From positions 1 through 20,283 of the forward strand of contig CANGWP010000022.1 in assembly GCA_947457605.1 (NCBI GenBank): a stretch of DNA of 20,283 nt. Reading direction: 5' to 3'. The DNA comes from Bdellovibrionales bacterium (GTDB taxonomy: Bacteria > Bdellovibrionota > UBA1018 > CAIMNF01). Below the pieces are notes generated by a model. The model was given only the letters and a program-made list of their open reading frames with translations. It was not told where the DNA came from and made no database searches. A program made the translations under genes and the position numbers. Positions 7,987-14,715 of the stretch are shown one piece after another (the stretch's first letter is position 1; each line of letters opens with the position of its first letter).

Positions 7987-9051
7987 TCAATAATAGGCAA
8001 TGTTGTGGCAGGAGAAGTCTGTCCACCAATTTTTTGATGTCGTGGCATCAGAGTCCCGAAAGAGGAACTCAATCTTTCCCTTTTTGTTCTTTCGATATCC
8101 GATGATGATTGATTCATGCCCTGACCCGCGGATCAGTCCGGAGCAAAGCACGGGTTTCTTTTGGCGAAGGAGTTCCATGATTCTGAGATTGGTTTTTGAA
8201 TCATTTGATCCCTTTTCGATTTCGTAGCGCAATCCGCTCTTCAAGCAATTTCGAAGCTCCCTCGAAGCGGTGGAATCGGGTCTTTTTGATAAATCCTTTT
8301 CAAGGGAATTCATGATCCTTGCAAACGCTTTCGAGCCCGCGAGGCGCCCAAGACTCTTTTCGTGTTCGATCAATCGATCAATCGATGAGTTGAGAAACGT
8401 ATTCAATTCATCCATTCGGGTCCCGGTTGAGTAAATCCGGTATGAGGTGCTTACGATCGAAAGGGCATTTGTGAACATGCCATCCTTCTCAAGATCTGCC
8501 TTTTGCCTTCGCAGACGGGTAAGGTCTTTTTCCAGCTTGCTTTTTTCGAGAAGGGCATTTTTGGATTCAGTGAGAGTTTTTTTCGATGCTTCCTGAAACG
8601 CCTTCTTTTTGTTGTATGATTCCAGGCTATCGACGGTTTGCCGGATCATGTTCAGATTGTTCCGTGAACGGGGGGCCTCTCTTTCAGTGCAGACTTGCCC
8701 GGAGTGGATTCGTTCGAGGGTTTTGCCGATTTTTTGTGATCCATCTACATGGCCTGAAATGACTTGCTCCCCTCCCTGGATCAATTGATCCGGATAGAGT
8801 GCCTCTTCGCCCATCGTCTCGAGTTGGCGCTTCAGATGTTGTTCAAACAGAGTTTCTTCGGAAATATCGATGTGCTTACCGGTTTTCTTGAAACAGGCGG
8901 CCTCAAAGAGAGCGGTTTGTGCAAAGACGTGGCATGATCCACCAATCTGGGATTCACAGGTGGGGCCGAATTGATAGGAAAGATCAATCATCGGGGGTTG
9001 AGCAAAAGCCTCCGAAAGAAGGATCGATACTCCGAGAAGCCATGCCCCCAT
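7987..9051 (-). CDS. Secreted papain-like (C1-type) cysteine peptidase homologue with coiled-coil insertion
   Basis: The 354-residue protein opens with a hydrophobic stretch ending SEAFA, a likely signal peptide though without the usual positive charge. The segment CESQIGGSCHVFAQTALFEA resembles the papain active-site helix: Q35 as oxyanion residue and C40 as nucleophile, followed by DISEETL like the family's LSEQ block. Near the C-terminus GSGHESIIIGY supplies H312, and FLFRDSD (about 330-335) stands where the family's Asn-Ser-Trp usually is, with Asp instead of Asn. Between lies an insertion of about 200 residues, rich in Lys, Glu, Leu and Arg, probably coiled coil around 145-195. TAA in frame three codons upstream fixes ATG 9051 as the longest start. 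Family membership is moderate and activity is unproven. Confidence 0.7.
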   Translation of the reverse strand: MGAWLLGVSILLSEAFAQPPMIDLSYQFGPTCESQIGGSCHVFAQTALFEAACFKKTGKHIDISEETLFEQHLKRQLETMGEEALYPDQLIQGGEQVISGHVDGSQKIGKTLERIHSGQVCTEREAPRSRNNLNMIRQTVDSLESYNKKKAFQEASKKTLTESKNALLEKSKLEKDLTRLRRQKADLEKDGMFTNALSIVSTSYRIYSTGTRMDELNTFLNSSIDRLIEHEKSLGRLAGSKAFARIMNSLEKDLSKRPDSTASRELRNCLKSGLRYEIEKGSNDSKTNLRIMELLRQKKPVLCSGLIRGSGHESIIIGYRKNKKGKIEFLFRDSDATTSKNWWTDFSCHNIAYY

Positions 9052-9094
9052 GGCCCCTTATCGGCGGTTTCCGGTCAAACTTGATGGTGGGGCC

Positions 9095-9148
9095 GATGAG
9101 GAACCCTGTTTTGGAATTCAATTTTCTCATGGCAGAGAGACTGAATCT
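9095..9148. repeat. Repeat A, copy 1 (imperfect, about 54 bp)
   Basis: This stretch aligns without gaps to 10839-10892. The core TTCAATTTTC..AT.GCAGAGAGA is shared and about 80% of 45 core positions are identical. It lies in the 402-bp gene-free interval 9052-9453 together with one copy of the exact 20-bp repeat B. I see no coding potential in that interval. Confidence 0.55.
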
Positions 9149-9308
9149 GGCGACTTCTCTCGTGCGGCATAAACAATCCCTAAATGTGTATATAAACGTT
9201 CTTGAAAAATCATTTAATGACACTATTTTTGTGTTTCACCTCTTCCATCGCCCTATTTCCCCTGTGAGGGAATTGAAAAGAATTTCAAAAGAATAGCCCT
9301 TCCCAAGT

Positions 9309-9328
9309 GGCCTTGATCACAAGCACGC
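9309..9328. repeat. Repeat B, copy 1 (exact 20-bp direct repeat; putative att-like left end)
   Basis: GGCCTTGATCACAAGCACGC is identical to 10960-10979, 1651 bp away in the same orientation, with no similarity immediately outside. Copy 2 encodes the VLVIKA residues at the C-terminus of the DUF2233-like gene. If that gene's frame is continued from copy 1 leftward on the minus strand, it gives ATWEGLFF and then TGA at 9285-9287. Confidence 0.75.
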
Positions 9329-9453
9329 ATGGAGCTCACGACCATGGCATTGCCGCGATTCAATTCTTGCGAAATGTCATCATTTTGATTAAGTGAACTT
9401 GTTGTAGACTTGAATCCTTCAAAGGAAAACCGGCGCCAAAGTGCTTTCTTTGA

Positions 9454-9831
9454 GTGTTGCGAAATTTCGCAAGCCGGACTATTCTCACCAGCGTGAAGGA
9501 AGAAAAACGCGCCTGTAAAACCAGTCCATTGGGGGCTCCGAGCGGAAATGAGTTTTATCGAATTCGAGGGAAACTGGAAAAAACAGGGCCATCCATTTTG
9601 GCGCCAGAGAATGCTTCGAAGGCAGATCGATTAAAATACAAACTCTGTGAAAAGTTTGTTGTTTACCTCACGAGGCAAAAATTATCGCAAGTCCAGCTTG
9701 CGAGGAAATTGAGGGTTGATCCGTCTCGCATTAATGAGATCGTGAGATATCGGATCGATCTCTATACGATCGACAAATTGATGGATCTGGCTGAGAGGTT
9801 GGATCTGGAGTTTGATGTGGAGGTCGCATGA
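9454..9831 (+). CDS. XRE-family HTH regulator, antitoxin-like
   Basis: The open frame from GTG 9454 encodes 125 residues. Residues about 58-122 form a compact XRE helix-turn-helix (QKLSQVQLARKLRVDPSRIN as helices 2-3, then LYTIDKLMDLAERLDLEFDV) of the type seen in HigA-like antitoxins and similar small repressors. The first 50 residues look uncharacteristic, so the real start may be GTG 9493 or TTG 9529. No good ribosome binding site decides it. Its stop overlaps the next start as ATGA (9828-9831). It is the first gene of a three-gene operon and probably regulates it through the adjoining palindrome. It could be an antitoxin or simply the operon's repressor; no RelE/HigB-like toxin is present. 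Confidence 0.8.
   Translation: MLRNFASRTILTSVKEEKRACKTSPLGAPSGNEFYRIRGKLEKTGPSILAPENASKADRLKYKLCEKFVVYLTRQKLSQVQLARKLRVDPSRINEIVRYRIDLYTIDKLMDLAERLDLEFDVEVA
9457..9472. promoter_or_regulatory. 16-bp perfect palindrome, candidate operator of the XRE regulator
   Basis: TTGCGAAATTTCGCAA is its own reverse complement. It lies at the very 5' end of the XRE regulator frame, where such regulators commonly bind to repress their own operon. The half-site TTGCGAAAT occurs again at 9367-9375, 90 bp upstream. If it is an operator, the true start codon is probably downstream of it. Confidence 0.5.
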
Positions 9832-10184
9832 GGACGTTGTCACATGGTTCAATTCGGTATGCTCGTGTGCCTTCCAAAGCGATTGTTCGATTTTTCATCA
9901 TTGCTTCTGCGATTTACACATTCATGCTCTTGAACGATGTGTACTCCTATAAGGTCTTTCCTAAAGGTGCGCTCAAAGCTGCAGAAATGTCTCTGCTCTG
10001 CCACTCGGGATTTTGGTTGACCACTCTTGATCTAAAGGGTTTTTGGCGTTTTCCAGTGATCGTTTTGTTAATTCCTTCGGCGATCGGACTGTACTTATTC
10101 ACTTGGCATTCAAATGGTTTCACATTGGTCACGGGTCTGGTTGGACTGGCTTGGCTTATCCATAAGGTGTTTCGTGGCTGGTAG
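9828..10184 (+). CDS. Small membrane protein of the XRE operon
   Basis: The 118-residue protein has three to four predicted membrane spans (about residues 21-40, possibly 50-66, 74-92 and 96-114) and a basic N-terminus. The start ATG 9828 is preceded by GGAGG four bases away and overlaps the XRE stop by four bases. Its own stop overlaps the start of the next gene by 11 bases. I recognise no family. Its position between a regulator and a polymorphic-toxin-like domain protein is the kind of place an immunity or anchoring protein occupies, but that is inference. Confidence 0.75.
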   Translation: MRTLSHGSIRYARVPSKAIVRFFIIASAIYTFMLLNDVYSYKVFPKGALKAAEMSLLCHSGFWLTTLDLKGFWRFPVIVLLIPSAIGLYLFTWHSNGFTLVTGLVGLAWLIHKVFRGW

Positions 10185-10839
10185 TCTAAACATCAATCGG
10201 TTCCGAGAGTTGTTCGAGGAGGCCCGTGTCGAAGCCTATGATTACTTCGATCGTTCCATACGCCGACTACCGAGAGACAAAGAAGGCTTGATCAAGATTG
10301 TGGGTGTGGGTTTGGATGACAATGATGTTGATGCTTTCAGGCACGCATATGTTAGCGGAGTATTTACCCAAGAATATGGAGAAAAGACCGCCGAGATTCT
10401 TGGTCTTTTGAATGAGTACGATCCAATCGGACAATCGTCAAATTCAGCAGACCCAAGATCGAGAAATATGGATCTTTGGAATAATCGCGTCGGGAGGAAG
10501 TACGGCGGGAAAACGAGCGGAAGAAAGGGCCTTCTCAAGCTGATTCACCAAGCACTCAAGGCCGGTGAACTCATCACTGATCTGAAAGATCCTCGTAAGT
10601 TTTCAGGAAAGACTGCTCCTCCAAAACGGATGGCGAAGCCGATCATAGCGCTGCAGAAGTCAAAGTCGGGACGCGTTGAGATGTATTTTGATCTGTTAAA
10701 GAGAGTGTCGATGACACGTGAGGAGTTGGTGAGCTCGATTCAATCGGGAGCATACTCGGGATACTCCATTAAAATCATTCGTGGTGTCGAAACACCTGTT
10801 TCAAAACACGATGGGAAGACTGGAAACAATATTGGATAG
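10174..10839 (+). CDS. DUF6973-like protein (RHA / MDLWNN motif), possible toxin-type domain
   Basis: From GTG 10174 (AAGG six bases upstream, overlapping the membrane-protein gene by 11 bases) the product has 221 residues and no signal peptide or membrane span. A central block reads DVDAFRHAYVSGVFTQEYGE (residues about 51-70), then NMDLWNNRVGRKYGG (about 98-112). The spacing RHA...S...G...MDL-NN-GR resembles the DUF6973 domain, often found at the C-termini of large secreted or polymorphic-toxin-like proteins; I make this match from memory with moderate confidence. Here the domain stands in a free-standing protein with a basic C-terminal half. An ATG at 10114 would extend it by 20 residues inside the upstream gene. 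Invariant Asp, Arg, His and Asn suggest a catalytic or metal site, reaction unknown. Confidence 0.68.
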   Translation: MAGSLNINRFRELFEEARVEAYDYFDRSIRRLPRDKEGLIKIVGVGLDDNDVDAFRHAYVSGVFTQEYGEKTAEILGLLNEYDPIGQSSNSADPRSRNMDLWNNRVGRKYGGKTSGRKGLLKLIHQALKAGELITDLKDPRKFSGKTAPPKRMAKPIIALQKSKSGRVEMYFDLLKRVSMTREELVSSIQSGAYSGYSIKIIRGVETPVSKHDGKTGNNIG

Positions 10840-10892
10840 ATGAGTAATCCGATTTTGAAGTTCAATTTTCATATTGCAGAGAGAATAGATTT
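10839..10892. repeat. Repeat A, copy 2
   Basis: This is the gap-free partner of 9095-9148. It begins at the last base of the DUF6973-like gene's stop codon and lies in the 111-bp gap before the DUF2233-like gene. The order A then B is the same at both ends of the island (A-B spacing 194 bp on the left and about 106 bp on the right), as if the ends were duplicated and then diverged. Confidence 0.55.
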
Positions 10893-10950
10893 TTCCTGCC
10901 ATATGAGTTGATGGGTGATTCCGCTCACAGAGGGAGCCATTTGGGTCCGA

Positions 10951-11889
10951 TCACCGCCCGGCCTTGATCACAAGCACGCTTGCGGCGGTTTTTGAAGCGG
11001 ACGGATGCGATGGATAGTGCTCGCTCCACTTTCCTGATCTTCCCTGGATTGCAACATCAACCACAGTCGAATCTCGATGCAGGAGTTCCGTGATTCCTGA
11101 GTCCTTCATCGCCACGGCAAGACAAGCAAGAGAGGCATTCCCGTCCACATCCACCGTTACGGGGGAACCGTCTTTTGCGACACCAATCAGAGAGCGGGTT
11201 TCAGCCGAGGTGCTTTTGAAATCAGGGACTTTCAGTTCGTTTTCCAGGAGAATTGCGGGACCACTTTGAATCGCAAAATCGATCTGATCGCATTGAACCA
11301 GATCCTCGCCATCCGTTTCCCACTTTTTTTCTGATTCAGGCCCGAGCAAGCCGCACTGAATGCAAAGGGTGCGGGTCGGGATCACGCGAAAGCGGTTTTC
11401 ATGAGGGGCGTTCCTCGGCCGATACGACACAAACACAGCGTTCTCGCGCCCCCAGTTTCCATCTTTTGGATCAGGCGAGCAGCTGATTTTCGAGAGAACT
11501 TTGCCGCCCGATTTCAAATAGCCCTTTGCCGATCCTCCGGGGCCATAGATCGGGCCGTTTCCGATGTAGACCGCGCCAGATAGCGCGGGGTCAGTATTTC
11601 GATTTTGAAATGCGGTTTCGATGGCGCCCTGAACTTCGCCGCTCAAGGGGATTACACTGAAGCGGTGGGTTTTCGAAAATTTCTTGATGTACACCTTAGG
11701 TGCGACGCCATTGACCGTGCACTCGAGGATAGGCGCCCATTGGTCGAAGTCCGTCTCGGGTACGGGGCATGCGCTTTTGGAATTCACCGATTGAACAGCG
11801 CTCACGGCTTTTTCAATCGCACGCGTTTTTTCAGGATCAAGGGGATCAGCGGTAGCTGATGTGAAACCGAGCAAAATCAATGTCAGCAT
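10951..11889 (-). CDS. Secreted DUF2233/NAGPA-like (phosphodiester glycosidase family) protein
   Basis: The 312-residue protein has a short signal peptide (cleavage after ATA, residue 14). Its landmarks follow the order of the DUF2233 / phosphodiester-glycosidase (NAGPA) family: YIGNGPIYGPGGSAKGYLKS (about 108-127; family NGG-F-x-G-x-P-x-G), FAIQSGPAILLENEL (205-219; family SGGP), ETRSLIGVAKDGSPVTVDVD (230-249; family RTAIG), and LLHRDSTVVDVA (269-280) where the family usually has a DGGGS loop. That last loop is degenerate, so activity on glycosyl phosphodiesters is doubtful. It has seven cysteines. AGAGGAGG lies three bases before ATG 11889. It follows arginase by 25 bp in the same direction. 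Its last codons include repeat B, so its C-terminus may have been changed by insertion of the island. Confidence 0.65.
   Translation of the reverse strand: MLTLILLGFTSATADPLDPEKTRAIEKAVSAVQSVNSKSACPVPETDFDQWAPILECTVNGVAPKVYIKKFSKTHRFSVIPLSGEVQGAIETAFQNRNTDPALSGAVYIGNGPIYGPGGSAKGYLKSGGKVLSKISCSPDPKDGNWGRENAVFVSYRPRNAPHENRFRVIPTRTLCIQCGLLGPESEKKWETDGEDLVQCDQIDFAIQSGPAILLENELKVPDFKSTSAETRSLIGVAKDGSPVTVDVDGNASLACLAVAMKDSGITELLHRDSTVVDVAIQGRSGKWSEHYPSHPSASKTAASVLVIKAGR
10960..10979. repeat. Repeat B, copy 2 (inside the 3' end of the DUF2233-like gene)
   Basis: This is identical to 9309-9328. On the minus strand it encodes VLVIKA just before the final Gly-Arg-stop of the DUF2233-like protein. Confidence 0.75.
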
Positions 11890-11914
11890 TCAGCCTCCTC
11901 TTTGCAGTATGAAG

Positions 11915-12892
11915 CTAATAAATCCGCTTTCCAAGAGCAGAGCCCACTAGTTCGAGCCCGATTTCCACTGTGACATTGGTGTCGCCCCGAAGAGCAGGAT
12001 CGACATAACCAAGTCGTGGATTGATCTCAACGAGGTCCATTGAAACAAGGGTGCCTGTTTCGGATGCGCTCTCTGCAATGTAATGGGCCTCGCGATAATT
12101 GAGGCCGCCCCGAACCCGGGTTCCTGTGCTTGGTGCAAAGTGAGGATCCACAGAATCTATGTCGTAACTCAGGTGGATGGGCCGCTTCCCGTTTTTAAAG
12201 AGGATTTCAAATGCCCGCTCCATCACGCCGCCGATGCCGAAGCGATCGACTTCGGTCATCGAAAACACATTCACTCCCCAGGATTTCATGAGTATCCGCT
12301 CCTCTGGGTCAATCGAGCGGATTCCAACGAGCACCAACTGATCACGAGTAAGGAAGTTCTTGAGCCACTCAAAGCTCTTGATCTGATAGCGTTGCATGAT
12401 TCCGGTAAGAAAAGAGAGCGGCATTCCATGGATGTTGCCCGAGGGTGAGGTTTCAGGGGTGTTGAAATCCCCATGCGCATCAACCCAGATGACCCCAAGA
12501 TCAGGCCGCTCAAGCAAGGCTCCTCCGATCGAGCCGATTGCAATGCTGTGATCTCCGCCCAGGGTGAGCGTGAATGCCCCCTCGCGATGGGATTCGCTCG
12601 AGAGTTCTGCGATCTCGCGACACGCATCTCCCAGTTCATTCGGGAACTTGATTTTGTGTCCGTGTTGATGGGCGGGGAGGCTCCCTTTGGGTGAATTCCA
12701 CTTCAGATCGTGCGGATCCACTTCGGTGGATTTTCCGATCGTCCACCCAAGAATGCGGATCTGATCGAGCAGACCATTTTGCAGAAGGATGGAAGGGGCT
12801 TCGTCCACTCCTTCGAGCGTTTGGCCGAGGGCAACCGGGGCCTGGATGAGGTTCAGGGTTTTTTGCTTCAAATACGGATTTTGCGAAGACAT
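11915..12892 (-). CDS. rocF: Arginase
   Basis: Arginase hydrolyses L-arginine to ornithine and urea with two manganese ions in the cytoplasm. The 325-residue protein has the normal length and all metal ligands: H115 in LGGDHSIAIG, D138, H140 and D142 in VDAHGDFNTP, D244 and D246 in SYDIDSVDP. SGNIHGMPLSFL (151-162) and SMDLVEINP (284-292) are arginase-like and favour it over agmatinase. The start ATG 12892 gives a normal N-terminus but has no strong ribosome binding site. It lies 59 bp after the GT87-like gene and 25 bp before the DUF2233-like gene on the same strand. It could be co-transcribed with them, although no functional link is evident. Confidence 0.92.
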   Translation of the reverse strand: MSSQNPYLKQKTLNLIQAPVALGQTLEGVDEAPSILLQNGLLDQIRILGWTIGKSTEVDPHDLKWNSPKGSLPAHQHGHKIKFPNELGDACREIAELSSESHREGAFTLTLGGDHSIAIGSIGGALLERPDLGVIWVDAHGDFNTPETSPSGNIHGMPLSFLTGIMQRYQIKSFEWLKNFLTRDQLVLVGIRSIDPEERILMKSWGVNVFSMTEVDRFGIGGVMERAFEILFKNGKRPIHLSYDIDSVDPHFAPSTGTRVRGGLNYREAHYIAESASETGTLVSMDLVEINPRLGYVDPALRGDTNVTVEIGLELVGSALGKRIY

Positions 12893-12951
12893 GCCCGAGA
12901 GTATGGCCGTTTTGGCGTGAATTTCCTAGTGGGACCCGAAAAAACAAAGGC

Positions 12952-14112
12952 TCAAGGAGCAGTTAAACGACTTGAGTTTGATGTGGGGAATAAAATGAAG
13001 GGCACTGAAAACATCATGATCCAAGCCTTGGCAGAGTGACTTCTGAACCACTCGGAAACCTGCGTCGGAAACAATGAGGAGTATGAAAACAGGAAGAAAA
13101 AGAGCAGACCTGTGAATGCCCAACGGATGGATTTCTTTTCGCTCTGAAGGGCGACCTGAACCACGAAAATTAACCAAAAACCCGCAAGAATGGACGCATT
13201 GTTCTGACCTAAGGGAGAGAAGCAAAACGCATAAGCCGAGCCAAGAATCCCCGCAAGACTTAGAGTCTCAAGGACAGGATGTTTTTTCAGAGTGCGATAA
13301 AAAACCATGAGTGCGAACCCGGCTCCTGCAACAAGGCTGAGTGAGCTTGCCGCCGGAAAAGGCAGGGGGAGTCCGGCCGAAGCAAGAGAGTGAAAGAAGT
13401 TATCAAAGGTCAAATACGCCTCACGAACAAATGCGGAAAGCGATAGATTTCTGTGCGCTTCGAATGCGAGGAATTTCTCAGTTCCCAAAAATAACACTGG
13501 GAGGAAGTGGAAGCTGAGGCCGGATGCAGCGGTCAAAACCACCGGCAAAAACTTGCGGGAGTCAAAAACAACCGGAATCAGAGCGAGGCCAAGAAAGGGC
13601 AGGGGTTGGAATTTCATTTCTACGATGATGCCGGCAAGAAGAGAAGAGATCACAAATCTTCCCTGAGCCCACTCGGTAAAGATAAACAAGAGGGCCGTGA
13701 ACAAATAAAGTTCAGGCTTGGCGTTGATCACCGCTTGAAACACCGGAATTGCGAACGCGGCGTAGTGCCATCTTGGGGCTTGGTCCGGAAGATAAACCCG
13801 GAAAAAACGCGAAAGGGAAACCCAGAACAGAACCGAGCCCAAGCCCATATGAAGAAAGAGGCCGATCCGATCAGGGAGGAGTCCGAAAGGAGTGTAGAAG
13901 AACATTCCCATCGCCTGCGAGTAAAACCAGTAGCCGACGGACTGAAAATCAAACTCATAGGGGTCAAGTCCCTGCCAGAGGTGTTTCCCTGCGGAAACAA
14001 AAAGATGGTAGTGCCTTGAAATCGGAGTTTCAGCGGTAACCCGGATCAAGGAATAGAGATTCAGGGTCAAGGCAAAGGCTAGGCCCAGATTCTTTTGAAT
14101 CCACACTGGCAT
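12952..14112 (-). CDS. GT87-like polyprenol-phosphate-dependent glycosyltransferase (membrane)
   Basis: The 386-residue protein has about ten membrane spans. Its features fit glycosyltransferase family 87 (DUF2029): the early periplasmic-loop motif QGLDPYE (about residues 47-53), FFYTPFGLLPDR, NAKPELYLFTALLF and CFSPLGQNNASILAG late in the chain. GT87 enzymes transfer sugars, known for mannose, from polyprenyl-phosphate sugar on the outer face of the inner membrane. The acceptor here cannot be told. ATG 14112 is preferred; the frame extends to 14190 but would then overlap the preceding gene by over 60 bases. It begins 16 bp after the upstream secreted-protein gene, suggesting one operon. Confidence 0.75.
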   Translation of the reverse strand: MPVWIQKNLGLAFALTLNLYSLIRVTAETPISRHYHLFVSAGKHLWQGLDPYEFDFQSVGYWFYSQAMGMFFYTPFGLLPDRIGLFLHMGLGSVLFWVSLSRFFRVYLPDQAPRWHYAAFAIPVFQAVINAKPELYLFTALLFIFTEWAQGRFVISSLLAGIIVEMKFQPLPFLGLALIPVVFDSRKFLPVVLTAASGLSFHFLPVLFLGTEKFLAFEAHRNLSLSAFVREAYLTFDNFFHSLASAGLPLPFPAASSLSLVAGAGFALMVFYRTLKKHPVLETLSLAGILGSAYAFCFSPLGQNNASILAGFWLIFVVQVALQSEKKSIRWAFTGLLFFFLFSYSSLFPTQVSEWFRSHSAKAWIMMFSVPFILFPTSNSSRLTAP

Positions 14113-14128
14113 GATGAAGACCCGCTCT

Positions 14129-14557
14129 TTAGCGCAAATACTGAAGGTTTTCGCAGGTGATCGCAGTACGTTGCTCGTTCTTCCAGTCATCCTGGATGAA
14201 TACGAAGTGATCGGGCTTGTGGGATTTGGAATTCATTTTGAGGACGAATGCTTCTGCTCCGGTCGCAGTACCAATTACGGATTGAAGGGTCTCGTGCATG
14301 AAGCTTGCCGAGAAATTGCTTACATCCACGACCGGCGGGTGTTGGAGGGTTCGCGCCTGATTTCCGTATTCAATCATCACGCGTTCGTTCAGAGGATTTT
14401 TCAAACCTCCTTCGAAGGCAATTGCCTTCACTTCAAAAGAGCAGGGCAGTCCCGCGTCTGCACCCGCTCCGCGATAAGTTCCAAGCTCCAGGTGGGCAAA
14501 CGCAGTGGATGCGGTGAAGGTCAGTCCGAGCGCAAGAATTCGAAGAACAGGTTTCAT
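14129..14557 (-). CDS. Small secreted protein, unknown function
   Basis: The 142-residue product begins with a clear signal peptide (MKPVLRILALGLTFTASTAFA, cleavage before His22). The mature part of about 121 residues has two cysteines (39 and 134), able to form one disulphide, and alternates hydrophobic and polar residues as in a beta-barrel-like fold. AAAGGAG six bases before ATG 14557 supports the start. It precedes the GT87-like gene by 16 bp and follows the interrupted gene 14716-15111 by 158 bp, all on the minus strand. I recognise no family. Confidence 0.78.
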   Translation of the reverse strand: MKPVLRILALGLTFTASTAFAHLELGTYRGAGADAGLPCSFEVKAIAFEGGLKNPLNERVMIEYGNQARTLQHPPVVDVSNFSASFMHETLQSVIGTATGAEAFVLKMNSKSHKPDHFVFIQDDWKNEQRTAITCENLQYLR

Positions 14558-14715
14558 GGAAGTCTCCTTTGGGATGGGAAAAGCCTCGCAGAAAGCCGTG
14601 GTTTTGGCAATGATGGGGATTTACTTTGAATACATGGACTTCAGGATGGCGCGGTCTCCCGGGCTTAAGGAGAACACTCCTCCTCGGGCGACAATCTGCC
14701 GGGTATGGCAAAAGC

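Larger units (their letters stand above)
9309..10979. mobile_element. Putative small genomic island bounded by 20-bp direct repeats
   Basis: The segment between the two copies of the exact 20-bp repeat carries a three-gene + strand operon whose base composition looks richer in A+T than the flanks. On both sides the flanking genes run on the minus strand. One repeat copy rebuilds the 3' end of the DUF2233-like gene, as expected when an element integrates at a gene end by site-specific recombination. No integrase, transposase or terminal inverted repeat is visible inside, so the mode of entry is inferred only. Confidence 0.45.

Noticed and set aside
9454..10184. Classic type II toxin-antitoxin pair
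   Set aside because: The gene after the XRE regulator is a membrane protein, not a RelE/HigB-like toxin, and the upstream side has no small toxin gene.
9309..10979. Insertion sequence or composite transposon
   Set aside because: No transposase and no terminal inverted repeats are visible; a 20-bp duplication is longer than usual target-site duplications.
13507..14019. 170-codon + strand frame opposite the GT87-like gene
   Set aside because: Composition is Lys/Glu/Gly-rich as expected from the reverse complement of membrane-protein codons, and there is no start signal or family resemblance.
14433..14711. Minus-strand frame filling the gap 14558-14715
   Set aside because: It has no protein-like composition and overlaps the well-supported 14129-14557 gene in another frame.
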